Shown: in pieces, positions 43,243 to 55,390 of the stretch
How positions within the stretch are numbered: the stretch's first letter is position 1
How the letters are laid out: the number at the start of each line of letters is the position of its first letter
Source of the DNA: Ophiobolus disseminans
Lineage: Eukaryota; Ascomycota; Dothideomycetes; Pleosporales; Phaeosphaeriaceae
Length of the DNA stretch: 64,000 bases
Reading direction: 5' to 3'
NCBI GenBank assembly: GCA_010093685.1
Contig: MU006227.1
Span: 1,118,154-1,182,153 of the forward strand
Position numbers and translations under genes: made by a program
The notes under the pieces: generated by a model
The model's database searches: none
Seen by the model: the letters and a program-made list of their open reading frames with translations, nothing else
Told to the model about the DNA's origin: nothing

Positions 43243-44272
43243 TTACCACAAATGCGGCATCCTCTTCAACAACTCCGACTTCCCCTTACCATCCTCCTTC
43301 TTATTTGCCCCCTGCAACAACGCATACCCCCTGCTATCAAACCTGCTTGCCAGACCGCCATCAAACGCCCCAAAGCTATCCGAGAACACCTGGCTTCCAT
43401 CCGCCTCAGGTGCTCCCATCACCGGACTCAAACGACTCTCCCGCGGCGGGCGTGGCATCGCGGTATGCCCACTTGGGCGGTGGTGAAGGCGAAGCTGCAA
43501 ACCATTATCATTAGCCTTCACCGAAAGTGGCAGACTATGTGGAGTGCGGGAAATGGCGTGCGTACCTTCCATACCCACGCGGCCCGGGCCTGCGAGCACG
43601 GAAGTTGGGGTCAAGGTGCTGGTGCGCTTGGGGAGCGGCTTGATGGGCCGGGAGTGTGCGCCCTGGGAGTCGATGGCAGCGGAGCCGTGGTTGAACATTG
43701 TGTCGGTGGGCGTGCGGGCGGGGTAGGGCTGTGGATGTGTTAGTTTATGTGGGGTATTGGAGGGGGAGTGGGGAGGGGCTTACTGCGATCTTGACGGGCT
43801 TGGGTGGTTTGGCTTTTCCATTGCCCTTTCCCTTTGCCTCCTTCTTCTTCATCTCGCCCTCGCCGCCGAAGCTACGGGCCATATCCGATACCTTGCGCTT
43901 CGAACCGACGCTGACCTTTGCCTTTGCCTCCTCGGTCCAGATCTCTTTCTCGCGAAGTTGGCGCTTGGTCTTGTCGTCGAGATCCGCGTAGATGGTTCCG
44001 CCGTGGGACTTCCAGACTTCGACGCCCGGGCCGAAGACGGTTTCGCGCGGCTGGTCTGTGTCATCAGTCATCTTGTTAAGATAGTGGTCCTCGAGCTCCG
44101 TGTTGTCTTCTTCTTCAGTTGAGGAGCCGTCATCGGTGGTGAAAGGGAGGCCGGCAGGGAGGAAGCAAGTGTCATCGCCGCCATTGCGGGCGCGAAGGGT
44201 CACGTTGAGGCCAAGCGTGGTGTTTATCTTGCGCCTTTTCGCGGCGGGCGAGGTCTTGCGGGTGTTCGCCAT
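43243..44272 (-). CDS. basic, probably nuclear protein of unknown function
   Basis: Not recognised. Two exons on the minus strand, 44272-43784 and 43728-43243, joined at phase 0 (GTAAGC...CACAG) give 324 aa. The N-terminus has a bipartite-like nuclear signal (KTSPAAKRRKIN). A more ordered, conserved-looking block follows (VFGPGVEVWKSHGGTIYADL, then DDKTKRQLREKEIWTEEAKA), then a lysine/glycine-rich stretch (KKKEAKGKGNGKAKPPKP). The second exon is Ser/Pro-rich and ends with a charged tail (GANKKEDGKGKSELLKRMPHLW). The FGPGVEVWKSHGG segment is the best probe for homologues. Confidence 0.68.
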
Positions 44273-44649
44273 AGTTGAAGGGGAGGTGAGGGTGTTGTGT
44301 GTGTGAGAGTCGATATTCGAGTTCAGTATTGAGGTACTTGGGGAAGAATACTTATATGGGGGTGAGTGATCAGTGATGGTATAGGAAGTGGAGCTAGGCC
44401 TTTAGGCTTTTGCGGATAGGCAGCTGGGCGGGAGGGTTCATTTGGCAGCGTTTGTGGGGAACATAACGGTGTAATTCGCCTGACGTCGAGGCTCCCTTAG
44501 ACCCTGAGGCCGTAAGGGGAGCGGTGGGGAGCAGTGGGGAAGCGGTGACATTGTCTCACGAGAATCAAGATACTGAAATGGGCTACCATTATGACTACAC
44601 CTAGAGTCTAACCTATGCACATGTCTAAATCACCTAGTTTGAAGTGCTA
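44273..44649. other. intergenic between two minus-strand genes
   Basis: Promoter of the 44272 gene and 3' flank of the upstream gene; nothing recognised. Confidence 0.4.
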
Positions 44650-46051
44650 CTAGAGCTTCAGTACCAACTGTCTCTTTGTGTCCAGCCAGTCTCTACCAAT
44701 TATCAGCTCTTTCCCCTGTACTAAGCCCACGAGATCTCCAGCTGTAGATTCCCGTCTCTGCTCATCCCTGACTGATTCAACCACCGCCACCATGGTCTCT
44801 TTAGCCCCAATCTTTGATTTGAGTCCACCCCCTTCCTTCTTCCGTGCCGCTCGATCGCGTGGTAGCCGCTCCATCTTAGTCGGCACACGCACAGCCAGCA
44901 TCGATTTTTGCGCCTCATCCAGCTTGACGTTGAGTTTCGAGCGCTTGCTCTGTATCGTACCGAGACAGAGTTTGATCCAGTGAGTAAGCTCGACGATGTC
45001 AGCATCAGACAGAATCTCAGGCTGGCGAGCATAGTGCCACCACGCTTGGAAGAAAGGTTTGTCGCGTCTGGAGTAGATAGATTTGGCGATGCGGTGCGTG
45101 AGGTTCTCGGAAGGCTGGGGCATCGCGGATGATGCCATGAGCCACGGATGATGAATGTTCGGGGTTGGAGTCTGGTGGTAGGTCAGACAAGAGTGTGTAT
45201 AAGCCGCTGCTGAGATGAGTGTATTCATCGAATTTGGCGAGAAGGGTTTGCAGTTGTATGAGTCTCATGCGAGTCTCTGCATTCGATATAGTCCCGTGCT
45301 CGAAAAATTCGGCACACGAGAACAACAGTCCAGCCCGGGGTACTATTAAGCTTGTTCCTGGGGCATATACGGCTGTCAATGATGTGTGATGATCCGGGAA
45401 TAGTTCGATGTAGGAGTCTGCCAGGCTGTCAAGACTGTGAGAGCCCGGTGCGTTGATATGGCGATTGTCGCGAGACTTGTTCTTGATAAGAGAAGCCGTC
45501 GAAAAAGCTCGATCACCGTACGCCTCAACAGCTGTGTCACGCCCCCGTGCCCGCATATCCTGTATCTCCTTAATTGCTTCACGCAACCAACCCCCAACAT
45601 GAACGAACGCCGATGCCAAAAAGTGGACAATTTCAGTAACGCTGCCAGCATGAAAGTCTCCATCTCCTGTAGGTTGACGCAATATCACATCATACACAAG
45701 CACATGCAGTAGCCTTGATTCCGTGTCCTCCTTCGCATGTACATGTGTAATCTTCCCATGCGCAATAGACAAAACGACGTGGCCAAGCATGCCGACCAGA
45801 ACGTTGCGAAGAACAAAGCCGGGGAAGTACCAGACGAAGATGAGGAGAGCGCATGTGCCGCCGAGGATCTTTATTTTGTATATGCGGTAGTTGAGACATG
45901 TGTACACGCGCTCTACGAATGTTGGGTCGTGCTGGGTGTTGTGCGCGCTTGGTCGCTTTTTAGCGGTTTTCGAATTTGTGGAGACGGCGTGGGAATTGGT
46001 TTTGGAAACCTTCCCAACGTGTTTACGGTCCGGCGGAATTGCTGCTGGCAT
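44650..46051 (-). CDS. single-pass membrane protein, unknown; apparent frameshift in a C/G run
   Basis: Not recognised. The frame from ATG 46051 encodes a basic N-terminus, a transmembrane segment (GGTCALLIFVWYFPGFVLRN) and a helical region rich in HET/retro-unlike, non-repetitive sequence (GSVTEIVHFLASAFVHVGGW; AETRMRLIQLQTLLAKFDEY). It degenerates after about residue 305 and stops at 45017. A second open frame offset by one base continues on the same strand (SENLTHRIAKSIYSRRDKPF ... EILSDADIVELTHWIKLCLG) to a stop at 44650. The frames meet at four Gs on the plus strand (45117-45120); one fewer base there would join them as RDAQPSENL. No consensus intron of suitable phase was found. Either a sequencing/assembly error, a true frameshift, or two overlapping genes (second ATG near 45138). 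Joined length would be about 466 aa. Confidence 0.55.
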
Positions 46052-46680
46052 AGCTTTGGGTGCTGCCTTTGAGGTCTAACGAACATCTAGGGATGGAAGC
46101 TCATTAGTCGACATGGAAGACTTTGGGATGGGCTGCTTGTTGACTCGCTTGGACATGTTGTCGCTGGGCATGTCCAATGTCTCGGATGTCTTGGAGAAGG
46201 TGTTAACCTCTTCAATTGTTGAGTGACTGGGGATTCGAAAGGCGAGATGATCCCAAAAAGAATGTGTGTAGAGTTATATTGCAAGGCAAGTACTGTGCAA
46301 GTGATTCGTGAATGAGCAGGCGGTAGCACCGTATCATTTCACCGGGAGATCTTGGGTCGAATTCACTCATAGCTGGCCGGTAACGCTATAAGCATAAGCT
46401 GTTACGATCATCATCTTCACTTCTCCTTCAACAAACCATTCACTCCTCAAGCCATGGCCAAAGCTGTTAGCAAATTTGTAAGTCTTGACAGACTAATAGG
46501 TACCAAATCGATGCATAGATAGATAAAGAAAGAGAAAGGGTGAAGTAATGAAGGTAACGCACGCTTCGTTATTCAATGCCATTCCGCTTCCAGCATACAA
46601 GCGGGATAAAACTAAGGGGTATCATAGCTTCTGTTCTCAGACCAAAGAGACTTCAGCAGTATCGTTCACATGTTCTCCCT
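46052..46680. other. intergenic
   Basis: Upstream of the 46051 gene and downstream of CDT2. A well-placed ATG (46454, GCCATGGCC) followed after eight codons by a GTAAGT was noted but gives only a 17-codon spliced ORF. Confidence 0.35.
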
Positions 46681-48748
46681 CTACTCATCGTCATCGAATC
46701 CAGCGGCCATCTCAGCCCATCCACACATCCACCTCTTCCCCTCGCTTTCGCCACCAAGCCTGAGCTCGCGCGCTTCACTGCCCTCCTTCCAACGTCTGAC
46801 ACGCAGGTCGTCGCTCACACTGATTAAGCTGCCGTTCTGTGCCCATGACACAGCGGTGACTTCAGCGTCGTGGCCACGGACGAGAGCAGTGCCTTGCTCG
46901 TAGATAGGAATAGTGTCCGGGAAGCGGCTGCTGGAGCGAGACAAGAATGGACGCATAGGCTTGATGGAGGGGAGCTCGGCTTCATCGTCGTGACGCCGTG
47001 CTTCACGCTTAAGGAAGGTTTCGTCGGTGGGGAAGAGGACGGGGCTACCGTCTGTGCTGCCGACTGCTAGGAGCTCAGTCTTATCGCCGTGGGCTTTGCG
47101 CAGAGAGGCCTTGACGTAGAAAGAACCTGCATGGAAGTTCTTGTGGCGGAAGCCGTAGATGGGTCCTAGGCCTGGTTGGTCTACGCCACAGTGGCCAGGT
47201 TTTGAAGCTGGGGTGCTGGACAGCTCTCGTGCTGAACCGAGGATCAGGTGACTGGTTGAGTATGCGTATACTGTATTATCTTTACTGAGAGCGTAGATTC
47301 GCGATGCGTTGCCGTTAAGCGTTAGGGAGTTGATGGCAAAGTGTCGGTGTCGGTTGTGGGATTCGGGATGCTGTGTGGTGGATATGGGAATGGCGGGCCC
47401 TCGTAGCGAATAGCGACCACGAATATCCCATAACTTGATGCATGTAGATGCATCTGAAGCTGTCAGGAGTAGATGTTGACGGCCTTCTGGGAGGAAGGAA
47501 AGCGCAGTGACGGAGATATCGGTGCGACGACTGGTAGTCTCAGTCTTGCCCGTGGAAGTAGTCCGTGTCAACGAAGAGGCGCCTCCGGTGTATGTTGGCA
47601 TCGTGTTCTCTGCATGAGCTGATGCCAGGGTGCGGATGACGCTGGCATATGGTGCATCCGAGCCCCAAGCCGAGTGCGAGGACATCTGGCCGCCTTTGCA
47701 GCGCAGATCCCATATCTGTACCACACCGTCTCGGCTTGAGGTTGCGACAATCTTTTCGTCACCAGGCTGGAAGCGGACCTGCTTGACAGACGACCTGTGC
47801 TTGGCGAGCACACTGAGGGTTTGTTGGGTTCGGACGTCGATGATTTGGGCGGTCTGGTCGCCTGAGCCTGCGGCCAAGTAGCTGTCGTCGGACGAGAACT
47901 GCATGTCCATGACAGCGTTGGTGTGGGCATGCCATGATACGTGAGCCTTGGAAAAGTCACCCTCGGAGTCGAGTAAGTGTATCCATCCGTCCTCACCTCC
48001 GACGGCAAGGAGCGAGTTGGCTTCAAGACGTTAGCTTGATGACAGCGAATAGGAAGATTAAAAGCATACTGTTGCAGGTGGCGGTGCAGAAGGGTGGGGC
48101 GCCTTGTGGCAGTTGATGCAGGTCTTCTGTGCCGCTGTAGAAGTCGGCAGTCTGGTCCTGCCATGATGTGCAATGATCTCTCCTGAAGCCTCTTCCGACG
48201 CTCAGTATCCCGCCAAATGAACGCTGTAAGGTTCTCGATGCACCGCCCAAGGTTCTTAGCCTTCTAACAGGCAATGGGAAGACAGGAGGCTCTTCGAACT
48301 CTGGCTCGTCTTCGAGTACATCAAATGTTGGTGGAGGAGTGACGTAACGTGATCGTTTTGAGGGCGACGACTGGGCGGGCGAGGTCTCTGGAGACGGGTA
48401 CAGGTTCTTCCTCTTACGAGAGCTCGAACTAGGGGTGTGCACGTGGTTCTCGACATCGGCAAAGTTCACTGTCTTGCGAGGGGTTGTGCGCGTTGCGACA
48501 TTGCTCCGGTTATGACCGCTTCGCGTGATATCCTGCAATTGGCGACCCGCCCTCAATAGGGAGCTTCTTGAAGCTTCGGCTTTTGAGTTTCGCGGGGTAA
48601 AGAAGCGAGTGAAGCGTTTCGGGGTGATGGGCGGCGGCCGCTTTGGCTTGCGGCTGGCTGTGGTCGCGGAAGACATGGGAGGCGATGACGAGAAGATGTC
48701 GGGGGTGGGCTCTTGGAGCATACTGCGGGTAGTGCACGGAGACGACAT
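46681..48748 (-). CDS. CDT2: Cdt2/DTL, WD40 substrate receptor of CRL4 ubiquitin ligase
   Basis: Recruits PCNA-bound substrates such as Cdt1 and Spd1-type proteins to Cul4-Ddb1 for destruction in S phase (family knowledge). Two exons on the minus strand, 48748-48070 and 48020-46681, give 672 aa. The N-terminal 200 residues are disordered and basic, including ITPKRFTRFFTPRNSK near residue 41. The WD40 propeller starts after the intron (SLLAVGGEDGWIHLLDSEGD); two repeats end in DWD boxes that bind Ddb1: QIWDLR (about 330) and KLWDIRGRY (about 425). Further repeats: FAINSLTLNGNASRIYALSK, KTELLAVGSTDGSPVLFP and HDAEVTAVSWAQNGSLISVS. The two DWD boxes in adjacent repeats plus the long disordered N-terminus favour Cdt2 over other WD proteins. 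Divergent from RRP5. Confidence 0.82.
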
Positions 48749-49050
48749 TATTCTAGATGTACAGTTACGCAGAAGTTAATGACAAGAAGATGCATTCAAG
48801 CCACGATTGAAGATATTGGAAGACGACATGGGGACGGAAGGATATGAAGTAGCGGAATGCGCACGAGGTTGGTGATGCGCTTGGGCCTGGTCGCGACTTC
48901 CACGCGTTAAGTGGCTCACGCTACGCATCCTCCACTCGGCGCCCGTTTCGCCGACGCCCCGGACCCGCTCTTTTTTTCGAGGCGCGAAATCTTGGCTCCG
49001 CAGAAAGTTCGCAGTCTCGAAGCACTTCAACGGTGGAGAATTACACCACC
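48749..49050. promoter_or_regulatory. shared divergent promoter CDT2/RRP5 with a perfect MCB
   Basis: The 302 bases contain ACGCGT (48902-48907), the consensus MluI cell-cycle box bound by MBF, and GGCGCGAAAT (48981-48990), an E2F/SCB-like site. Cdt2 in fission yeast is an MBF target (established), which fits. A T-run (about 48970) near the RRP5 start may aid open promoter structure. Confidence 0.55.
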
Positions 49051-52000
49051 ATGGCCGCCATAAAACGAAAGGCCGAGCAGGCCAGCACCCCCTCGAAGAA
49101 AGACAAGGGCGCATCGAGCGACCGACATGCGAAGCGACGCAAATCCGATGTCACGGAGCAGCCAGCGCCCGAGAAACCGAAGCCTGAGATGATGGCGAAG
49201 AAGAGCGTCTTCAAGGATGAGGAGAAGGCGTTCCCTCGAGGCGGCGCAAGCGTCTTGACCCCTCTGGAGCACAAGCAGATCCAGATCAGGGCGAACCAGG
49301 ATGTGCTATTTGAGCAGGCGGGCGGCGGCAAGCGCACCAGCAATGGCGACGATGGTTTCAGCGACATGGGGTCCGACGATGGAGAGAAGGCCGCTGCGAA
49401 GGCGTCCAAGAAGAGGCCGTCCAAGAAGGGCAAGAAGTCACATGAGGATCCCGACAAGGAAAAGGTTGTCCGCGCCGAAGGCCTCAACTACAAGAAGCTC
49501 ACCCCAGGTACTATTGTACTCGGGCAGGTCACCGACATCTCCCACCAAGACATCGTCCTCGCCCTCCCCAACAACCTTGTCGGCTACGTGCCCCTCACCG
49601 CCGTCTCGGACAAGCTTAACGAGCGGCTTGAGAAGCTACTCAAGGAGGACGAAGGCGAAGCTGCCGAGGATGAAGACGAGAGCTTCGAGGATGTGCATCT
49701 CGAGGACATGTTCACGGTTGGGCAGTACCTGCGCACCTGTGTCACAGCTACTACAGACGACAGCGCCAGGGCGAGGAAGAGGCTGGAGCTGTCGATCGAC
49801 CCGAAGCTGGTCAACAAGGGACTAACGAAGCACAAGATGCCCGTCAACAGCATGATCCAAGCGTCTGTCGTGAGCAACGAGGACCACGGCCTGGTCATGG
49901 ACTTGGGCTTGGACGACCCCAAGATCAAAGGCTTCCTTCCCAAAGGCGAGTTGGGCCCCACAGTCGAGCATGCAAAGGTGCAAGAGGGCGCGGTCTTCTT
50001 GTGCTTGGTGACGGGCCTCAATACCGATGGACGCATCGTCAAGCTGTCTGCCGATCACAGCAAAGCCGGAAACTTGACCAAGGGCAACGTGCTCACAGAA
50101 GCCCCTACGATTGACGTCTTCTTACCCGGAACTGCTGTCGATGTTCTGATTGCTGACACGACTGCGAGCACCGTCACAGGCAAAATCCTCGGACTTGTCG
50201 ATGCCACGGCTGATGCCTACCATTCTGGAGCAACAGAAAAGGGCGCCGATGTCTCGCAGAAGTACAAGATTGGATCCAAGGTTAAGGCAAGGATCCTGTT
50301 CACTTGCCCGGACTCGGAGCCAAGAAAGGTCGGCGTATCATTCCTGGACCACGTGGTAGCGCTATCAACCCGCATGTCTGGAAAGCCCAAGGAGCGTAAA
50401 CCTCCTCTGGACCTACTGCCAATCTCCACAATCATCGACAGTGCCAAGGTTGTCAAGGTCGCGCCGGGCCTCGGTGCATTCTTCGAGCTTGGTGTGCGAG
50501 ACGTCATCGGCTTTGCGCATATTTCTCGACTGTCCGATGGCCGAGTGGACGTACTCTCGGACGATGCGGGACCATATAAACTGGCCTCCACACACCGCGC
50601 GCGGATTGTTGGGTACAATAGTATCGACGGCTTGTTTCAGCTTTCTCTCGAGCAAAAGATCCTCGATCAAGCTTTTCTTCGGATCGAGGACGTCAAGCCT
50701 GGCCAAGTGGTCAAAGGCAAGGTTCACAAGCTCATTGCAGATAAGAAGGGTGCGTCTGCGGTGCTTGTCCACCTTTCCGAAGGCATCACCGCACTCGTTC
50801 CCGAGATGCATCTAGCCGACGTTCGTCTACAACACCCAGAGCGCAAGTTTCGGGAGGGAGTCCCTGTAACAGCCCGCGTACTATACACGGAGCCCGCGCG
50901 ACACCAGATTCAGCTCACCTTAAAGAAATCCCTGGTCAACTCTGAAGTCGAGCCATGGACAAACTACTTGATGATCTCAGAGGGAGCAAAGGGGCCCGGT
51001 ATTCTCGTGGACGTCCGGCGCAACGGCGCAAAGGTTCGATTTTATGGCGACGTCACAGCATGGCTCCCAGTAGCTGAGATGAGCGAAGCATTTATGGATG
51101 ATGCTACCCGACACTTCACGAAGGGGCAAGTTGTCAATGTGCGCGTCATCTCTGTTAAACCCGAAGAACGCCAGATGCTGGTATCGTGTAAAGATCCAGC
51201 TGCAGTGGATCCGAACAAGGAGGCCGCTTTCAACGCTCTCAATCCTGGCGCCATTGTCAAGGGTACCGTGCTCGAGAAGTCTGATGAGGTTGCGACCCTA
51301 GACCTTGGTCATGGCGTCAAGGGCATCCTTCGTCTTGGTCACTTGACCGATGGATCCGAGAAGAAGGACGTTTCTACCATGAAGAAGATTCGTGTGGGCG
51401 GTACGCTGGAGGACTTGGTGGTTCTCAACAAGCTGAATAAAGCCAAGACCGTCACGATATCTAACAAGCCTAGCCTTCGTAAAGCCGCACAGGCTTCCAA
51501 GCTTGTCACTAACGTCGAGGAACTACAATCTGGAGAGGTTGTACATGGTTTTGTGCGCGGTATCCTGCCGGACAAGATCTTCATAGAGTTTGGCAACAGC
51601 GTCAGTGGTGCAATGTTCAAGTCGCAGATGACGGAAGAGATGCTCACTGCACCAAATTTTGGTCTTCGCAAGGACCAGTCGGTCACCTCACGAATCACGC
51701 ATGTTGATTCTGCTAAAGGCCTGTTCTGGCTGTCAATGAAGCTTGAGCCGACTACAGACGAAACCGCAGTCCCAAAATCCACAAGCACAGGTGCGACAAT
51801 GGTAGAGCCTATTGACCCCACCATTACAAACACCAACGACATCGCCTTTGGTACTACTATGACTGTACGCATTCGATCAATTAAGAGCACGCAAGTCAAT
51901 GTCGAGCTTGCGCAGAATGTCACAGGACGTATCTCTGTCTCAGAGCTGTTTGGCTCTTGGGATGATATTCCCAACAAGAAAAGGCCCACGGCACATCTTA

Positions 52001-54487
52001 GAATGAACGACACCATTACAGCTAAGGTGTTGGGCACACACGACGCCCGAAATTATCGTTTCCTTCCCATTACGCATCGATCGAGCAACAAGACTCCGAC
52101 CTTCGAGATGACAGCGAAAGTAGAGAAGATCAAGTCGGAGGGTGACATTTTGTCTCTCGATAAGATCACGGAGGGGTCGTCGTACATCGCCTTTGTGAAC
52201 AACATTGCCGACCGTTACGTCTGGGTTAACCTCTCGGCCAACGTTCGTGGCCGTATTGACTTCTTCGATCTCACCGATGACCTCGAACAGCTGGCTGGCA
52301 TTGCCGGCATCGAGAAGAACTTCCCTGTTGGGTCTGCTCTCAAAGTGCGAGCAAAGGCAGTTGACGTTGCTGCTGGGCGCCTGGATCTGACTGCTGCGTC
52401 CACAATTACCGGAAAATCGCTCTCTCTCAGTGATCTTAAAGTGGGCTATGTGCTCCCTGTTCGTGTCACCAAGATACACGATGCATCGATCGTCGTACAG
52501 ATCAACGAAAGCATTGCTGCGCCAATCTACCTGGAACAACTGGCCGACGACTACGATGTGGCTAAAACATCTGATTATAAAGTCGGTGATGTTCTCCGAG
52601 TCTGTGTCATTGACGTAGATATTCCCAACAAGAAGCTCGGACTTTCTGCCAGACCGTCAAAGGTATTGGACTCTCAGCGCGAAGTCAAGGATCCAATCAT
52701 CGAGGACAAGTCACAACTCAAAGTCCACCAAGTCGTTCGTGGTTTTGTCAAGAAAGTTGCGGACAATGGCATCTACATTCGCCTAGGCCCGCATGTAGAG
52801 GCATACGTTCGTGTCTCTCATCTTTCGGACGCCTACATCAAAGACTGGAAAGCAGCTTTCCATGTGGATCAGCTTGTACGAGGCAAAGTTATCTCAAACA
52901 AAGACGACCAGCGAAATGCCCAAATGACTCTAAAGACATCCATCATAGACGGCGAATATGTGGAGACCATTGAATTCGGCGATATCAAGGTTGGCCAGAT
53001 CGTGACTGCGAAGGTGCGGCATGTGGCAGAGTTTGGTGTGTTTTTGGTTGTCGATAACTCCAACAATGTTAGTGGACTATGTCATGTCACGAAGCTCGCC
53101 GATACCCCAGTGGACAAAGACAAGATCAAGGAGATGTATAAGAAGGACGATGCGGTCAAGGCGAAGGTCATCAGCGTAAACCCGAAAGCCCGGAAGATCA
53201 ACTTCAGTTTGAAATACTCGCAAGTCAAGAGTGGAGAGGACGAAGACGAGGAAATGGAAGACGTTTCTGACGCTGACGTCGTAGATGACGTGGACTCAGA
53301 TGAAGACATTGAGGCGGACGATGACGTCGACATGAGGAGCGTGAAGAGCACAGAAAGCAACGACGAGGACATTGGCGTTGATGATAACGAGTCAGAAGCG
53401 GAGTCAGACAATGAAGATACCAAAGCAGGAGCGCCTGGTCTCAGTACCTCTGGTTTCGACTGGACGGGCGCCACGCTAGACTTTGACGAGATTGAACGCG
53501 CACCCGATTCCGACTCTGATGGCGGAGCGACCAAAAAGAAGCGAAAGAGCAAAAAGGCCACCATCAAGGAAGACCGCACGGGCGATCTTGACGCTTTCGG
53601 TCCTCAGTCCGTTGCCGACTATGAGCGATTACTCCTCGGCCAGCCGAACAGCGCTGAAATGTGGGTTCGCTACATGGTATTCCAGCGCGAACTCAACGAG
53701 ATTGAAAAGGCGCGGCAGATTGCTCGACGCGCACTAGCTACTATCAACTCACGCGAGGAGCCAGAGAAGCTGGACATCTGGACAGCACTTCTACATCTTG
53801 AAAACGATGTCGCCAGCGATGATGCCATGGAGGCCGTGTTTAAGGAGGCTTGTCAGCATAATGACGCCCGCGAGATCCACGAGCGCATGATCAAGATCTA
53901 CCTCTCCTCCGGAAAAGTCGAGGCAAGTCCCTTATAGCCCAACATCCAGTCTGACGAATGCTAACAATTTACCACAGAAAGCAGATTCGCTCTACCAATC
54001 AATGACCAAGAACAAATCCTTCACCCCGGATCCAAATTTCTGGCTCGGCTACGCCTCCTTCCTCATGGACGTCGCTACTCCCCCCTCACCCACACGAGCC
54101 CGCGCCCTCCTCCAACGTGCCACCCAATCCGTCCCCTCGCCCCAACATCGTCACCTAACGCAGAAATTCGCCGCTCTCGAGTTCAAGTCCCCCAACGGCG
54201 ACGCCGAGCGCGGCCGCACCATCTTCGAAGGCCTCGTCAGCACATGGCCCAAGAAATTCGACGTCTGGGACGTCTATCTCAGCCTCGAAATGGGCCACGG
54301 CAGCCAAGGGAACGTGCGCGATTTATTCGAGCGTATGAGCAAGGTCGGCAAGAAGAAGCGCGCTGCGACGCTGTTTGCAAAGTGGGCTGAGTGGGAAGAC
54401 AGTGTGGGGAATAAGAAGGGTGTAGAGCGTGTTAGGGCGTTGGAGTCGCAGTGGAAAGAGGCGAAGGAGAGTAAGGAGGACGAGTAA
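49051..54487 (+). CDS. RRP5: RRP5, rRNA biogenesis S1/HAT-repeat protein
   Basis: Nucleolar RNA-binding scaffold needed for both 18S and 5.8S rRNA processing. Exons 49051-53922 and 53978-54487 give 1793 aa (yeast 1729). ATG 49051 has a strong context (CACCATGGCC); the open frame begins upstream at a GTG that is ignored. After a basic N-terminus I count 12-13 S1-like repeats, for example PGTIVLGQVTDISHQDIVLA, VKGKVHKLIADKKGASAVLV and KVRHVAEFGVFLVVDNSNNV. An acidic linker (about 1395-1465) follows, then C-terminal HAT/TPR helices (AEMWVRYMVFQRELNEIEKA; NFWLGYASFLMDVA; KFDVWDVYLSLEMGHGSQGN). The intron has a GC donor: GAG|GCAAGT; splicing gives SGKVEKADSLYQSM, as expected for the HAT region, while read-through stops after ASPL. 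Confidence 0.93.
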
Positions 54488-55390
54488 ATGTAGATACGAG
54501 TCTTGCATGCTGTGGCGTTTAGATTGGGGCTTAGGCTCGTGTAGGCAGGATGCGATTTACCAAGATCAAAAGTAATATGTTTTGTCTGTTTATAGTACTC
54601 TCGTATCTACATGGCGCGCTACAGGTTGTCGGGCTCATACGAGACGTCAGTGCGCAGCGTTTATGCCAGTCAGCCATCTAGTGTAGTACTTACCTCCACT
54701 CTCATCTCGAGCAAGAGGCGTGGGTTCAAGTACGTTAGATGCGGGAGGACGAACATGGTAAGTCGCACGCAAGGAATCAGTCAGGTTGGCTATGTACCGG
54801 GTCACGGCGCGGTTACTGGGGCTGCAAGCTGATTAGGCTCCTAATTGGCTATCTTAGGTCTCTTAAGTTCTCCTATAGGCAGGTGGCTCTTCGGCGGGTT
54901 TTGAATAAAGTTGACGCTTTCAACCGGAGTTGACAACCTGGAAGGATGGAATAGACCCAGCAGCGGCAGCATCCTACTTTGGGGGCCGGTGCAGCCGCGC
55001 CTTGACGTTTATACCCGGTCCTGAGGTACCGCTGAAACCGTGCATTGCATATGGTAACATTGCAGCCGAGCGCTTAGAACAGTTTGTGGTGGCAATGGAT
55101 GCGCTTGTGCAGCTGGTGGTGTTGGTGGAGGACTAAACTGGTAGGTGGTTCTGCGCGAGGCTGCAAAATAATGCGCGACGTGCTTGCCATCCTGGTTATG
55201 TTTGAAACCACCCCCAAGAGCTCAGCCTTGCGCGTCTAGAGAATGCGAATTAAATCTAGTTTCTATATAGCCACTTTGTAAATCATCGTCTGGTCTTCGC
55301 AATCGTTTAGCTCACACCTTAATCAGTTTTCCACCCGGACGTCAGACTTTACTTTCCGTCAACCTTACCGTTTGCACTATACGAGTGGTG
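54488..55390. other. intergenic at the border of the accessory block
   Basis: No gene recognised. One ORF (54930-55136) looks mildly protein-like but has no start context, splice sites or motif. The region marks the change from conserved genes to the HET block. Confidence 0.4.

Noticed and set aside
45070..45190. 121-nt intron joining the two frames of the 46051 gene (donor GTCTGA)
   Set aside because: Phase works, but the donor is far from consensus and it would delete the stretch that reads well across the C-run; frameshift preferred.
46454..46548. Possible tiny spliced gene: ATG in strong context, GTAAGT donor, then IDKERERVK
   Set aside because: Only 17 codons and a 41-nt intron without a good branch site; no evidence of translation can be seen.
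54930..55136. 68-codon ORF with mildly protein-like sequence (AASYFGGRCSRALTFIPG)
   Set aside because: No ATG context, splice logic or recognised family; too short to support.
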